Below, piece after piece: positions 16,788-26,095 of a stretch of DNA of 53,668 bases. Made by a program: the position numbers and the translations under genes. This stretch comes from Lentilactobacillus parabuchneri DSM 5707 = NBRC 107865 (lineage in GTDB: Bacteria; Bacillota; Bacilli; Lactobacillales; Lactobacillaceae). Position 1 is the first letter of the stretch. The number at the start of each line of letters is the position of its first letter. The notes beneath the pieces were generated by a model. It was not told where the DNA came from. It made no database searches and saw only the letters and a list, made by a program, of their open reading frames with translations. The stretch is from assembly GCF_001435315.1 (NCBI RefSeq), contig NZ_AZGK01000012.1:1-53668 (forward strand), read 5' to 3'.

Positions 16788-17204
16788 TCATATAAACTGA
16801 ATTTCAATCGGAACAGCATGTTTCAACGTCTCATGCACGGTACAGTCCTTTACCACTGCCCTCATAAATGATCGGTGGGCCGATTCGTCCAAATTTGTTT
16901 CGGCATCAACTTGAACAATAATTTTAGTTACTGCAGAACGACCATCTTGGTACTGCGTTGTTTCACCCGTGGTCTTTGTTTGAAACTTCCGAATTTCAAT
17001 TTCGGGATGTTTGCGGGCGATGTCATTGGCGGTAATCGCAAGACAGCTGCCAACCGCTGATAACAGATACTGGACCGGATTAGGCCCGGCATCTGTCCCA
17101 TGACCCGCAATCGGCTCATCAACAATAAATTGATGGATTCCAGTTTTCGTATCGACTTGTGCGCCAACTTTTCGGAGCTTTGAATTGACAATATACTTTC
17201 CCAT
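16788..17204 (-). CDS. OsmC family peroxidase-like protein
   Basis: A 138-residue protein with the two redox Cys of the family: GSCLAITA (about 55) and KDCTVHETL (about 118). OsmC/Ohr enzymes reduce organic hydroperoxides with a Cys-Cys catalytic pair. PNPVQYLLSAVGSC matches the OsmC/YhfA-type subgroup rather than Ohr. The start is the ATG at 17204; aaaggat upstream overlaps the alternative ATG at 17213. It lies immediately upstream of the OppA-like gene (12 bases), so the two are probably co-transcribed, an unusual pairing. Confidence 0.8.
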   Translation of the reverse strand: MGKYIVNSKLRKVGAQVDTKTGIHQFIVDEPIAGHGTDAGPNPVQYLLSAVGSCLAITANDIARKHPEIEIRKFQTKTTGETTQYQDGRSAVTKIIVQVDAETNLDESAHRSFMRAVVKDCTVHETLKHAVPIEIQFI

Positions 17205-17316
17205 ATCGACCATCCTTTATGTGATTTATGCATGCGAGAAGAATTGTTATTCATTATAGCGTGTTTGCACGATATTTTGTTGGAATGTAACGGTACCGAA
17301 TTACCTAATTGGATCT

Positions 17317-17353
17317 AAAAAGCATCTCCTCGTTTGTGAACACAAGAAGATGC
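17317..17353 (-). terminator. Terminator of the YfcC-type gene
   Basis: GCATCTCCTCGTTTGTG (17322-17338) pairs with CACAAGAAGATGC (17341-17353) with small mismatches. On the minus strand it ends in five T (17317-17321). Confidence 0.8.
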
Positions 17354-17379
17354 CTTTTATGAATGAATCAAAAATCCAG

Positions 17380-18927
17380 TTAGTTAATCAAAACTTCGGT
17401 CACCAGTAGTCCACCGCCAAATACGAGAACAAACACAACCACCGGCCAAACGAACCGGAGCCAATGTGAATACTTCATATTCAGCATTTGCAACGTTGCC
17501 ATTACGAGCCCGGTTGGAGCCAGGAATAACATTGCGTACTGGCCGAATTGATAGGCCGTTACCACCACATATCGTGGAATGTGGACCGTATCCGCCAACG
17601 GTGCCAAAATCGGCATTGAGAGAACGGCCAATCCTGAAGATGACGGTACGATGAAGCCCAGCAAAAAGAAGATCAGCAGCATCACAATAATGAACATTGG
17701 CCCACTCATATGAGCCACCAAAGTTGATGAATATTGCAGCATCGTGTCTGAAATTTTCCCATTATTGAGTACCAGGTTAATGCCTCGAGCCAATCCGATG
17801 ATGAGCGAAACGCCGACTAAACTTGACGCACCCTTAACAAAGGCGTCGACAACGCCGGTTTCGCCAATGCCGTTCTTCCCCGTTGCCGTCAAGAACATGA
17901 TAATAATGGCAAATGATAAGAAGGATGCAGCCATTGTTGGGAACCACCAGCCTTGAGACATGACGCCCCACACCATAAGTGGAAATGTCACAACGAATAA
18001 TATCAAAATCAATTTTTTGCGAATGGTGAACTTGGATTTTCCATCCTCACCGGTTGGCGCAATTTCCCACATGCTGTTAAATTCTTCCCGATCATCATAT
18101 GAATAAGAAAACTTCGGGTTGGCTTTGACCTTTTTGCTGTACCAGTGGAGGTAAACAATCACGAAGGCTGCAGCAAATACCAAACCAATGATTCGCTCAG
18201 TGAGCCCCTGGGTAAAATCAATTCCGGCAGCGTTAGACGCAATCACAACGGAAAACGGGTTGATGGTTGAAAAACAGGTTCCAATCGAACTCGCGAGAAA
18301 GATTGCGCCGACAGACACGATTGAATCGTACCCCATGGCAATAAAGATTGGTACCAGAATTGGATAGAAGGCAACGGCCTCCTCTTCAATTCCGCATAAC
18401 GTCCCACCCAGGACCATCAAGATCGCCACGAAAAAGATCAATAAAAACTCGTGGCCCTTGGTCTTTTTGGTGAGCGCCAGCAATCCAGACTCAAAAGCCC
18501 CACTGGCTTTAACAACGCCAATCAGCCCACCAAGGACTAGGATAAATACCATAATATCGACGGCTTCAATCGTCCCCTTCACCATACTGGTAGGAACTGC
18601 AGCAATACTTGCGGGCCGTTGTTTCAATCTCTGATACGTATTTGGAATTGATACCGGCGCGGTAATGCCGCCATCCGTAAACTGTTTAATATTAATTTTA
18701 ACGCCCAACTTATCCAGTTCCTTTTGGGTACTTGGAACAGTTGTCACTTTACCATGTGGATCAGTCACCTGTAAGGATGAGTTGGTATACGATAGCTTTG
18801 AATAACTGCCGGCAGGCACCATCCATGTGGCAGCCACAGCGACGATCGTCAGGATAAATAAGATGACGAATGCGCCGGGCATCTTGAGCTTAAAACGCTT
18901 CTTTGGCTTTTCAACTTGTGCGTCCAT
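17380..18927 (-). CDS. yfcC: YfcC family transporter (basic amino acid/dicarboxylate carrier superfamily)
   Basis: A 515-residue inner membrane protein of about 12 segments. The family start is RFKLKMPGAFVILFILTIVAVAATWMVPAGSY, followed by a long extracellular loop. Other family segments are GTIEAVDIMVFILVLGG, GTLCGIEEEAVAFYPILVPI and PSSSGLAVLSMPILAPLAD. Members are annotated as arginine/ornithine-like antiporters or dicarboxylate carriers; substrate is not known. The ATG is preceded by aaggggg. The upstream 240 bases show no clear structure beyond the YitT terminator. No arc genes are adjacent, so an arginine deiminase link is not supported here. Confidence 0.8.
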   Translation of the reverse strand: MDAQVEKPKKRFKLKMPGAFVILFILTIVAVAATWMVPAGSYSKLSYTNSSLQVTDPHGKVTTVPSTQKELDKLGVKINIKQFTDGGITAPVSIPNTYQRLKQRPASIAAVPTSMVKGTIEAVDIMVFILVLGGLIGVVKASGAFESGLLALTKKTKGHEFLLIFFVAILMVLGGTLCGIEEEAVAFYPILVPIFIAMGYDSIVSVGAIFLASSIGTCFSTINPFSVVIASNAAGIDFTQGLTERIIGLVFAAAFVIVYLHWYSKKVKANPKFSYSYDDREEFNSMWEIAPTGEDGKSKFTIRKKLILILFVVTFPLMVWGVMSQGWWFPTMAASFLSFAIIIMFLTATGKNGIGETGVVDAFVKGASSLVGVSLIIGLARGINLVLNNGKISDTMLQYSSTLVAHMSGPMFIIVMLLIFFLLGFIVPSSSGLAVLSMPILAPLADTVHIPRYVVVTAYQFGQYAMLFLAPTGLVMATLQMLNMKYSHWLRFVWPVVVFVLVFGGGLLVTEVLIN

Positions 18928-19135
18928 AATTTTCCCCCTTAAATGATTGCATCAAAAAATAGATCAGCTTTTCACTGGTCCTGCCTAGTTATGTTAATGG
19001 TTAATCAACAATCCCCCACCACGAAGATTAATTTGATTACTGAATAGCTCAACAAATAATAGTGTAACGGATATGAAAGCGTTTGACAACACTGCATGTT
19101 TCGACAAAATTTTCAAATTAAATTTAACTGAATTA

Positions 19136-19173
19136 TAAAAAAGTTCCTGATTTTTGAGTTGAAATCAGGAACT
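19136..19173 (-). terminator. Terminator of the YitT gene, overlapping its stop codon
   Basis: AGTTCCTGATTT (19142-19153) pairs perfectly with AAATCAGGAACT (19162-19173). On the minus strand it ends in a T run (19136-19141). The distal arm includes the stop codon of the gene. Confidence 0.85.
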
Positions 19174-20008
19174 ACAGTATCTTCTCAAGTGACTCACCTT
19201 TGACACTGTGGACGTTATCAACCACCACAAAGGCATCCGGATCGACTGTGGAAACCAGTGGAACAATTTGAGCCACCTGCTTATCAGTACAAATAATGTA
19301 AATCATCGGTCGCTTTTCTTGGTGATAATAGCCTTTCGCGCTAATCAATGTGATTCCTTGATGAAGCATCGTTGACAGTTCAGCCGTAATTTCAGCTGTC
19401 TGATTTGAAATAATCGTAACTGCTTTTCGAGCACCAAATCTTGACAGCAGGCCATTCAATACCACCGCTGAGACGTATAGTTCAATGATTGTCAGCATCA
19501 TATTTTGAAGGCCAATTATCAACACGGACGGAACCGCAACACACAAGTCAAACATCAACATCGCCGTTCCGTTTTTCATTCCAAAATAGCGATTCATGAT
19601 CTTTGCCAAAATGGTACTTCCGGCGACCGTTCCTTCACCCCGAAAAATCAACCACATTGCAATTCCCATCAATACCCCGCCAGCAATTGCCGGAATAATG
19701 GTTTGAGTCGTATGATAGTTCAAAAATGACGGCAGTTTCAAAAATACCGATATCCAGATAACTGCCCAGATTGAGTAACCGACCGTTTTCTTATCCAAGA
19801 ATCGAAACCCAATCAGCATTAAGATTCCGTTTAACACAAAATTCGTCAGGAAAGGCGGAATGTTCAGCGCATAATAGCCAATTGTCGTCAAACCCGTTAC
19901 GCCGCCTTCACCAATCTGATGAGGAATCAGGAAGTCTGTGATTGCCACAGCGTATATGAAGGCCCCCAACATGATTTGAAGACCGTTACGGACGATTATT
20001 TTATGCAT
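19172..20008 (-). CDS. YitT family membrane protein
   Basis: A 278-residue protein. Five or six N-terminal membrane segments form the YitT (DUF161) domain, with the conserved FLIPHQIGEGGVTGL (about 27-41) and the FRGEGTVAGSTILAKIMNRYFG block. The C-terminal DUF2179 domain (about 195-278) is cytoplasmic, with KRPMIYIICTDKQV. The family's function is unknown; it is common in Firmicutes in several copies. A good ribosome binding site (agaggtg) precedes the ATG. It is monocistronic. Confidence 0.8.
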   Translation of the reverse strand: MHKIIVRNGLQIMLGAFIYAVAITDFLIPHQIGEGGVTGLTTIGYYALNIPPFLTNFVLNGILMLIGFRFLDKKTVGYSIWAVIWISVFLKLPSFLNYHTTQTIIPAIAGGVLMGIAMWLIFRGEGTVAGSTILAKIMNRYFGMKNGTAMLMFDLCVAVPSVLIIGLQNMMLTIIELYVSAVVLNGLLSRFGARKAVTIISNQTAEITAELSTMLHQGITLISAKGYYHQEKRPMIYIICTDKQVAQIVPLVSTVDPDAFVVVDNVHSVKGESLEKIL

Positions 20009-20272
20009 GAAATCACCTCTTTTAAATGTTCAACGCTAACCACAAACCGGAAACCATCGAAAAAATCGATAACCAAGTTTGTCAGTCATAAACTAATTCC
20101 TATGAGAACCTCATTTCAGTATAAAGGAATTAATGAAAACTTTCAGTACATTTTCAAAAGCGGCTACAAAATCCCAAAGTTCAAATTCTTGTAAGCCTCT
20201 TCATTCCTTGGTAACATCAATTAAACAGGATAAATATGATGCAAAACCGTGCTTTGAAAGGGGATTAACAAC

Positions 20273-21136
20273 ATGAAATATGCAGTCACAGGTGCAACCG
20301 GTAAGTTTGGTCAAACGGTTGTCAAAGTTTTAGCCGAAAACATTGATAATCGAGACATTATCGCATTAGCGCGAGACACCGAAAAGGCCGAAAAATTGCT
20401 GCCGGGTATTGAGGCTCGACCCGGGTCTTATGACTCTGAAGAAACCTTAGAAAAATCGCTTAAAGGCGTCGACAAACTGCTTTTAATTTCGTCTATCCCA
20501 GGGCAAGCCGTCAGCCGAATCCAACAGCATCAAAATGTAATTAACGCAGCTAAAAAAGCCGGCGTTCGCTTCATTGCCTACACGAGCTTCCCTCATGCGG
20601 ACAGCGCCAAATCACCTTTAGCAGTTGATCATAAAAATACTGAACAGGCAATCCGCCAATCAGGAATCGGTTACTCATTCCTGCGAAACAATTGGTATTT
20701 GGAAAACGAGCGTCAACAAATTCCTGCCGCTGTTAACAACCGGCCATTTGTTTATTCGGCAGCCGATGGGAAAGTTGGCTGGGCATTGGAACGTGAATAC
20801 GCTGAAGCAGCCGCAAAAGTATTACTCACGGACGATCCCAAAACCGTCTACGAGTTCTGTGGCCCTCAACGAAGTTACGATGACCTGGCAAGAGCGTTAA
20901 GGGTCGTCACCGATAACGACTTTGAAATCATGTCACTTTCAGACGAAGAATATCAAAAACGTCTGATTGCCACTGGTCATAGCCCTCAAGCAGCTGCCGG
21001 AATTGTCAGCATGCAACGTTTGATTCGAAATGGCGACCTGGAAGAAACCTCAAATGACCTGCCAGAAGCTCTGGGGCACCCGCTGCCAACACTTGAAGAG
21101 TCTCTCAAGGAAGTCATTGATAAATTGAAAAAGTAA
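20273..21136 (+). CDS. NAD(P)-binding protein, QorB/NmrA type quinone oxidoreductase-like
   Basis: A 287-residue atypical SDR. The intact Rossmann motif is VTGATGKFGQTVV (about 5-17). LLLISSIPG and FIAYTSFPHAD match the QorB-type NAD(P)H:quinone reductases, as does YSFLRNNWYLEN. It probably reduces small quinones with NADPH, although many members only sense NADPH. The ribosome binding site is gaaagggg. It is followed by a weak hairpin (ccccccg/cggaggg then T6) at about 21144-21178. The glycine motif is intact here but not in the gene at 6862. Confidence 0.75.
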   Translation: MKYAVTGATGKFGQTVVKVLAENIDNRDIIALARDTEKAEKLLPGIEARPGSYDSEETLEKSLKGVDKLLLISSIPGQAVSRIQQHQNVINAAKKAGVRFIAYTSFPHADSAKSPLAVDHKNTEQAIRQSGIGYSFLRNNWYLENERQQIPAAVNNRPFVYSAADGKVGWALEREYAEAAAKVLLTDDPKTVYEFCGPQRSYDDLARALRVVTDNDFEIMSLSDEEYQKRLIATGHSPQAAAGIVSMQRLIRNGDLEETSNDLPEALGHPLPTLEESLKEVIDKLKK

Positions 21137-21252
21137 CGTCTATCCCCCCGCAAATTGATTTCACGGAGGGATTTTTTGTCCAGTGATGAGTTGCTTTCCC
21201 TAATCACGACAAGTATCATAATCGTTAAGAACAATCATTCAGGAGGCACCTT

Positions 21253-21954
21253 ATGGCATACATTGACGTCAAACACGTTTCGAAAATCTACGGTAGTGGT
21301 GAGCAGGAAGTCCGCGCCAACGACGACATCAACTTTGAAATCAAAAAGGGAGAACTCACCATCATTGTTGGCGCCTCCGGAGCAGGTAAGTCAACATTAC
21401 TGAATATTTTGGGTGGGATGGATACCCCAACAAAGGGAGACGTCATTGTCAACGGTAAGGATATTTCAAATGATACCCCCAAACAATTAACCACATACAG
21501 ACGGCTTTCCGTCGGGTTTGTATTTCAATTCTATAACTTGATTCCCAACCTGACTGCCCTGGAAAACGTCGAATTGGCATCACAAATTTCACCTGATTCT
21601 CTTGACGTCGCCGAGGTGATGGCAGAAGTCGGTCTGGCAAAACGAACCAATAACTTTCCGGCCCAGCTTTCCGGCGGCGAACAGCAGCGAGTTGCGATTG
21701 CCCGAGCTATTGCGAAGAATCCCGATTTGTTGCTGTGTGATGAACCAACCGGGGCCCTGGACTATAAAACTGGGAAAAGCATCCTTAAACTACTTCAGGA
21801 TTTCAGCAATAAAACCGATAAGAATGTTATCATTGTCACCCACAATGGCATGATCAAGCCAATGGCCGACCACATTATTGAAATCGGCGACGGCCAGGTG
21901 AAAAATGATGAGTTGAATCATTCGCCAAAACCGGTTGAGGAGATTGAGTGGTAA
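21253..21954 (+). CDS. ABC transporter ATP-binding protein, MacB/LolD type, without its permease
   Basis: A 233-residue ATPase. Walker A is GASGAGKS (about 38-45), Q-loop FVFQFYNL, signature [16 protein letters not shown] (about 140-155), Walker [13 protein letters not shown], and switch His in IVTHN. This group normally pairs with an FtsX-like permease, often for antimicrobial peptide export or resistance. Here the stop codon is followed within 25 bases by a strong terminator and then a convergent gene, so no permease follows. Either it works with a distant permease or the permease was deleted. The ribosome binding site is aggagg. Confidence 0.85.
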   Translation: MAYIDVKHVSKIYGSGEQEVRANDDINFEIKKGELTIIVGASGAGKSTLLNILGGMDTPTKGDVIVNGKDISNDTPKQLTTYRRLSVGFVFQFYNLIPNLTALENVELASQISPDSLDVAEVMAEVGLAKRTNNFPAQLSGGEQQRVAIARAIAKNPDLLLCDEPTGALDYKTGKSILKLLQDFSNKTDKNVIIVTHNGMIKPMADHIIEIGDGQVKNDELNHSPKPVEEIEW

Positions 21955-21975
21955 GCAAATTCGTTTTCGACTATA

Positions 21976-22017
21976 AAAAATGGTAACCGCTAAGTTCAAG
22001 CCGGTTACCATTTTTTT
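21976..22017. terminator. Bidirectional terminator between the ABC ATPase and the dlt locus
   Basis: A perfect 15-bp stem, 21976-21990 (A6 then TGGTAACCG) with 22003-22017 (CGGTTACCA then T6), with A/T tails serving both convergent units. Confidence 0.9.
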
Positions 22018-22022
22018 AGATT

Positions 22023-23363
22023 TTAATAATACGTTGCCACATCATACATCTTCTGGGCAAACGTCTTGGCGCTGACGTTGCCAGCCAATGGGTACTGATT
22101 CATAAACACCAGTGCCATGTGGTAATTGCCATTTGTTGCATAATAACTTGTGTGGAAGCTGGAGCCGCCAAACGAGCCATTGTTATATTTCATACCGTTT
22201 TTGGTAACATAGAAGCCACCGGAATAAGTATTTCCATAACTTGTTAGCTGTTGATACTGCTTAGAAGTCAAAACCTGACCATTTTGTAAGCCTTGAATAA
22301 ATTTGTAATAGTCACTCGGCGTACTCAACAGGTTCCCTGCACCCGGAATGGCCGACAGGCGGGCATATGAGACTGTATCGGCATCCTGATAGTCATTCTT
22401 GCCATCGTTGGTATATCCGATGGCGACCGTTGCCTTAGTTGACGGCTGATCCTGATCCACGATAACCGTATGACTCATCCCTAGTTTGTCAAAAATTCGA
22501 CTTTGCAAATTCTGGGCATAACTTTGTCCGGTCACCTTGGCAATAATCCCGGCCAACAAGACGTAATTGGCATCACTGTAATTGTAGCTGTGATTATTCG
22601 TTGACTTCAGTCTGCTGACCATACTGCTATATGCCTGATTTTCAGTCATTTGACTGCTTGGGGTGACATCAGTGTTATCAATTCCCGAAGTCATTGACAG
22701 CATTTGAGCAATCGTGATGTTTGAAGCATATGGAACGGCTGGGTAATATTGACTCAACTTCGTGCTGGCGGAGAGCTTATTGGCACTAATCAACTGTTGA
22801 ATAATCGCTCCGGTCATTGCCTTTTGAAGCGAAGCCAGCGGATAAACAACTGATCCGTCGCCAGCGTTAGCGGTGTTTCTGACCACGTTGGCCATGCCGT
22901 TGCTGACTGTGGCGGTATTCTTGGGACCGGAAGACGCCAATACAGCGGTTCCCATGACGTTGTACTGCTTCATCATGCTGTTGGCAATGGTTTGAAAGCT
23001 CACGGGCTTGATACCGTGAACGTTCATCCAACCAAGGTTTTTGTTGAAATAGCGCAAGAGGACATACGTGCCGGTTTTAGTCGTTTTCGACTGCATGACC
23101 CGGACAAAATCATTGTTAAAATTATACCCGTTGGCATCCCCAGTCTTGGTGGACAGACTCGTGTAGTATGGCCCGTAGTAATAAATGTTATAGCCCTTGC
23201 TGACCGTATTTTGGTTCACAATTTGGGCGTCGTAATGTTTGTTGCTGGTCGCCGTCACCGCGTTATAAGCAGCAAAAGTCTTGCTTTGTGCTGCGTAGGC
23301 ACCAACGGACAACAGGCCCGCCAAGAACAAGATGACGGCCCTGCTTTTAAACTTAATCGTCAA
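22023..23363 (-). CDS. Secreted serine hydrolase (beta-lactamase/D-Ala peptidase fold) with SH3-like N-terminus, end of the dlt operon
   Basis: About 446 residues. After a signal peptide (KSRAVILFLAGLLSVGAYA) comes an SH3/GW-like region with the NKNLGWMNVHGIK motif. A class C-type serine hydrolase domain follows: SxxK as ASLQKAMTG, second motif YSDANYVLLAG, and a C-terminal GGSSF block. It overlaps the end of dltD, so it is translationally coupled. The start is uncertain: TTG at 23363 (after ggaagtg) is preferred, GTG at 23375 is possible. By context it may remove or edit D-Ala on teichoic acid or peptidoglycan. It is paralogous to the protein at 29390. Confidence 0.75.
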   Translation of the reverse strand: MTIKFKSRAVILFLAGLLSVGAYAAQSKTFAAYNAVTATSNKHYDAQIVNQNTVSKGYNIYYYGPYYTSLSTKTGDANGYNFNNDFVRVMQSKTTKTGTYVLLRYFNKNLGWMNVHGIKPVSFQTIANSMMKQYNVMGTAVLASSGPKNTATVSNGMANVVRNTANAGDGSVVYPLASLQKAMTGAIIQQLISANKLSASTKLSQYYPAVPYASNITIAQMLSMTSGIDNTDVTPSSQMTENQAYSSMVSRLKSTNNHSYNYSDANYVLLAGIIAKVTGQSYAQNLQSRIFDKLGMSHTVIVDQDQPSTKATVAIGYTNDGKNDYQDADTVSYARLSAIPGAGNLLSTPSDYYKFIQGLQNGQVLTSKQYQQLTSYGNTYSGGFYVTKNGMKYNNGSFGGSSFHTSYYATNGNYHMALVFMNQYPLAGNVSAKTFAQKMYDVATYY

Positions 23364-24630
23364 AATGATTGTCACTTCCACTTTCGTTCTGCCACTCTTT
23401 GGAGTAGTAGTAGTTATCAATTCGATATCTTGGACTTGGAACCTTTTCTGTCAAGAATGGGCGAATTGCTTTGTCCATCGTCAGCCAGCCGCGCCAGCCT
23501 GGATGAATGGTATCAGCCATAAAGTACGGAACATTTCCATCATGACTTAAATCGTCAATATGGTTGAACCCTTGTGATCTTAACTGATAGGTGATCTTCT
23601 TGTCAAATGTTGCCAGCATTGCAGACGACATCCCCGTATACTTCTGCCACTTTGCATTAATTGGCGGAATGATAAATAAAACGTTGGTATGGTCGTTTGC
23701 AAACTGGTTCAGCATTAACTGAAAGTCACTGTATTCAGGCGATTTCACGTAACTCATATGAGCCTGGAAGTTTTTGAGCTTCTTAACATGCGACTTCAAA
23801 CGCCGGTTCCAGAAAGTATTATCAATTTGGAAGTCGTTTGAAGTTGTCTTCTCAGCACCAATTTTGCCGGCCAGTTGATCCAACTTCTGGTAATTGTACT
23901 GGTTAGGTAACAATTCTTCATTCTTATCGATCGTTTTCTCATTGTTCAATGGAACCCGGTAACGCGAGAAGATCTGATCTTCATTCAGTAAAATTCGGTT
24001 ACGGATATTGACGTAGGTCATTTGAGACGTTGTTGGCTTCAAACCAGCGGCGATTCGTGCCAATGCACCGGCAATTTCTCTATCAGAATTCCCTGAAGGC
24101 ATCTGTAAAAGTCGGTAAGCGGCGTAACGATCCATTTTTGAGCCGCTTTCCCGCTTAATCCAACTGGTGGTCTGTAATGGTGAATAGTAAAATGAAAAAG
24201 CGTTGGGATCCTCGCCCTTTGGCGTAAACCACTGAGGAGAAACAAAAACAACTGCTTTTTTATTTTTTAGCTGAGGATTAATCGACTGCATCACGAAAAA
24301 GTGTGTCAGCGATTGGCTTCCCCGAGCTCCCAACAGAAATGGTTGGTAAGATCGATCATACTTCGCCGCCAATACTGCGGGGTGAAATGGATCAAACCGC
24401 GACCACTCTGATGAGCCAAAGAATGGAACATACCCGTGTTCAAGTGCGTTTCTTTTAATCAGTTGGCCTTTTAAAACCTGCGGCGAAAGTGAAGAGGCAG
24501 CATTATTCACAACCTTTGGATTCACGTAATTCAGACTTGACCAAAGCGGTGATAAAAAGACTGCCAGCATCAGCAATGCCGCAGCAAAAATCGGCCCAAA
24601 TATCATGAAGAGCCGCTTTTTCATACTCAT
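23353..24630 (-). CDS. dltD: D-alanyl-lipoteichoic acid biosynthesis protein DltD
   Basis: A 425-residue protein with one N-terminal membrane anchor ([20 protein letters not shown]) and a large extracytoplasmic SGNH-like domain. Catalytic pattern: Ser in [12 protein letters not shown] (about 71-82), and Asp/His in [12 protein letters not shown] near the C-terminus. DltD acts at the outer face in transfer of D-Ala to lipoteichoic acid. The start ATG overlaps the dltC stop (ATGA). Confidence 0.9.
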   Translation of the reverse strand: MSMKKRLFMIFGPIFAAALLMLAVFLSPLWSSLNYVNPKVVNNAASSLSPQVLKGQLIKRNALEHGYVPFFGSSEWSRFDPFHPAVLAAKYDRSYQPFLLGARGSQSLTHFFVMQSINPQLKNKKAVVFVSPQWFTPKGEDPNAFSFYYSPLQTTSWIKRESGSKMDRYAAYRLLQMPSGNSDREIAGALARIAAGLKPTTSQMTYVNIRNRILLNEDQIFSRYRVPLNNEKTIDKNEELLPNQYNYQKLDQLAGKIGAEKTTSNDFQIDNTFWNRRLKSHVKKLKNFQAHMSYVKSPEYSDFQLMLNQFANDHTNVLFIIPPINAKWQKYTGMSSAMLATFDKKITYQLRSQGFNHIDDLSHDGNVPYFMADTIHPGWRGWLTMDKAIRPFLTEKVPSPRYRIDNYYYSKEWQNESGSDNHFDD

Positions 24631-24860
24631 TTGCTTGCTTCGACTTTCGCAATAATTTTAGCAGGTGTGTTCCACTCGTTTCGATCAAATTCTGAAACGG
24701 GGGCTTCAACGCCCAATTTGTCTTGGAGGTCCAGCAGCAATTGTACCGTCCCCATTGAGTCTAGCAACGCACTTGAGTACAGGTCTTCATCCAAATTATC
24801 AGAAAAATCCTCACCAGTTAAGTCTTTTAAAATATCAAGTACAGTTTGTTTATCATCCAT
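24627..24860 (-). CDS. dltC: D-alanine carrier protein DltC
   Basis: A 77-residue acyl-carrier-like protein. The phosphopantetheine site is the Ser in [11 protein letters not shown] (about residue 36). It carries D-Ala as a thioester from DltA to DltB. The length and acidity are normal for the family. It lies between dltB (17 bases) and dltD (4-base overlap). Confidence 0.92.
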   Translation of the reverse strand: MDDKQTVLDILKDLTGEDFSDNLDEDLYSSALLDSMGTVQLLLDLQDKLGVEAPVSEFDRNEWNTPAKIIAKVEASK

Positions 24861-24877
24861 ATCAAACAGCTCCTTAG

Positions 24878-26095
24878 TTAAAATGGTTTAGGTGCGAAAA
24901 ACAGTGTGTTCAAAAATCCTGAGAAAATCAGGAAACTGAAACAAACAACGTTAAATGTCAAAAAGATGGCAAATAATTCGGTAAACTTGTTGTGCGGAAT
25001 GTGGTCCTGATGCTTCTTCTTGAACCGCAGCCAGGTGTCATTGATGACCATCGCAAAGCCATGGTAAAGACCATATGTGATGTAGTACCAGGTCTCGCCG
25101 TGCCAAAATCCCATAATCAACATGTTAATGACGTAGCAGACATTGGCCGTGGTCGTCCGACTCTTGAAAATGTGATGCTTCATGCAGAAGAAGACCAACC
25201 GCATGAAAATGTAATCACGGAACCAAAATGACAGTGTCATGTGCCAACGGTTCCAGAAATCCTTGATGTTCTTTGATTTAAACGGCTGATTAAAGTTCAT
25301 CGGCGTCTTGATTCCCATCATGTAACTAATTCCGACGGCGAACAAACTATAACCGGCAAAATCAAAGAATAAATCCATACTGTAAACGTACATGTACGCA
25401 ACGATATTCCACGAAAATCCGTGGGCCATCAACGCCCGCTGCTGAATCTGCGGCATCATGATCGAGCCAAAGATATACGCCAAAATGAATTTGTACAAGA
25501 AACCCTGGAAAATGTAGCGAACACCCTTTTCAACCATGTCCAGATAGGCGCTTCGTTCAGGCACCTTGGCATAATCGGCTTCAAACCGCCGGTAACGATC
25601 AATTGGCCCTGACGAAATTGTCGGGAAGAACAAGAGAAACTGGCCAAACAATACCGGGTGAAATTCCTTAATCATTCCGTCTCGAGTCTCCATAATGGTC
25701 TGAACAACCTTGAAGGTGATGTAAGAAATTCCCAAAAATCCAATAATTGATTGGCGGTTCGGCGTAAACAGCGGCGTAATTTTGACGATCACCAATGGGA
25801 TAATCGCCAGGACAACCGCCGTAACAAAAATCCAGCCCTTATTCGGCGAATCCTTTGCCTGGCGATAATGTGAATACGCCCAGACAAGAATCAATTGGTA
25901 AATCAGATACCCAATCAGGGCAAGTCCGGTGTGCCAATTTGGACCACCAAAGGTCAAAATTAAGAAGAACAGCGAAATGAGTGTCTGGTAACCTCGGAAT
26001 CGCCGGCCGTAAAGCAACCCAATCATTAACGGGATCAGCGCCAGCGCCAGCCAGATGAAGTAAGTTGGGTTACCGTAAGGAAGATACCATCTCAT
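24878..26095 (-). CDS. dltB: D-alanyl transfer protein DltB (MBOAT family)
   Basis: A 405-residue polytopic membrane O-acyltransferase. The MBOAT core is visible: [20 protein letters not shown] (about 265-284) and the catalytic His in [15 protein letters not shown] (about 333-347). It receives D-Ala from DltC and passes it across the membrane towards DltD and LTA. The start overlaps the dltA stop by 4 bases. Confidence 0.92.
   Translation of the reverse strand: MRWYLPYGNPTYFIWLALALIPLMIGLLYGRRFRGYQTLISLFFLILTFGGPNWHTGLALIGYLIYQLILVWAYSHYRQAKDSPNKGWIFVTAVVLAIIPLVIVKITPLFTPNRQSIIGFLGISYITFKVVQTIMETRDGMIKEFHPVLFGQFLLFFPTISSGPIDRYRRFEADYAKVPERSAYLDMVEKGVRYIFQGFLYKFILAYIFGSIMMPQIQQRALMAHGFSWNIVAYMYVYSMDLFFDFAGYSLFAVGISYMMGIKTPMNFNQPFKSKNIKDFWNRWHMTLSFWFRDYIFMRLVFFCMKHHIFKSRTTTANVCYVINMLIMGFWHGETWYYITYGLYHGFAMVINDTWLRFKKKHQDHIPHNKFTELFAIFLTFNVVCFSFLIFSGFLNTLFFAPKPF

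Noticed and set aside
22992-23522. Long plus-strand reading frame opposite dltD and the hydrolase gene
   Set aside because: It lies wholly antisense to two well-supported coding genes, lacks a ribosome binding site and shows no family features.
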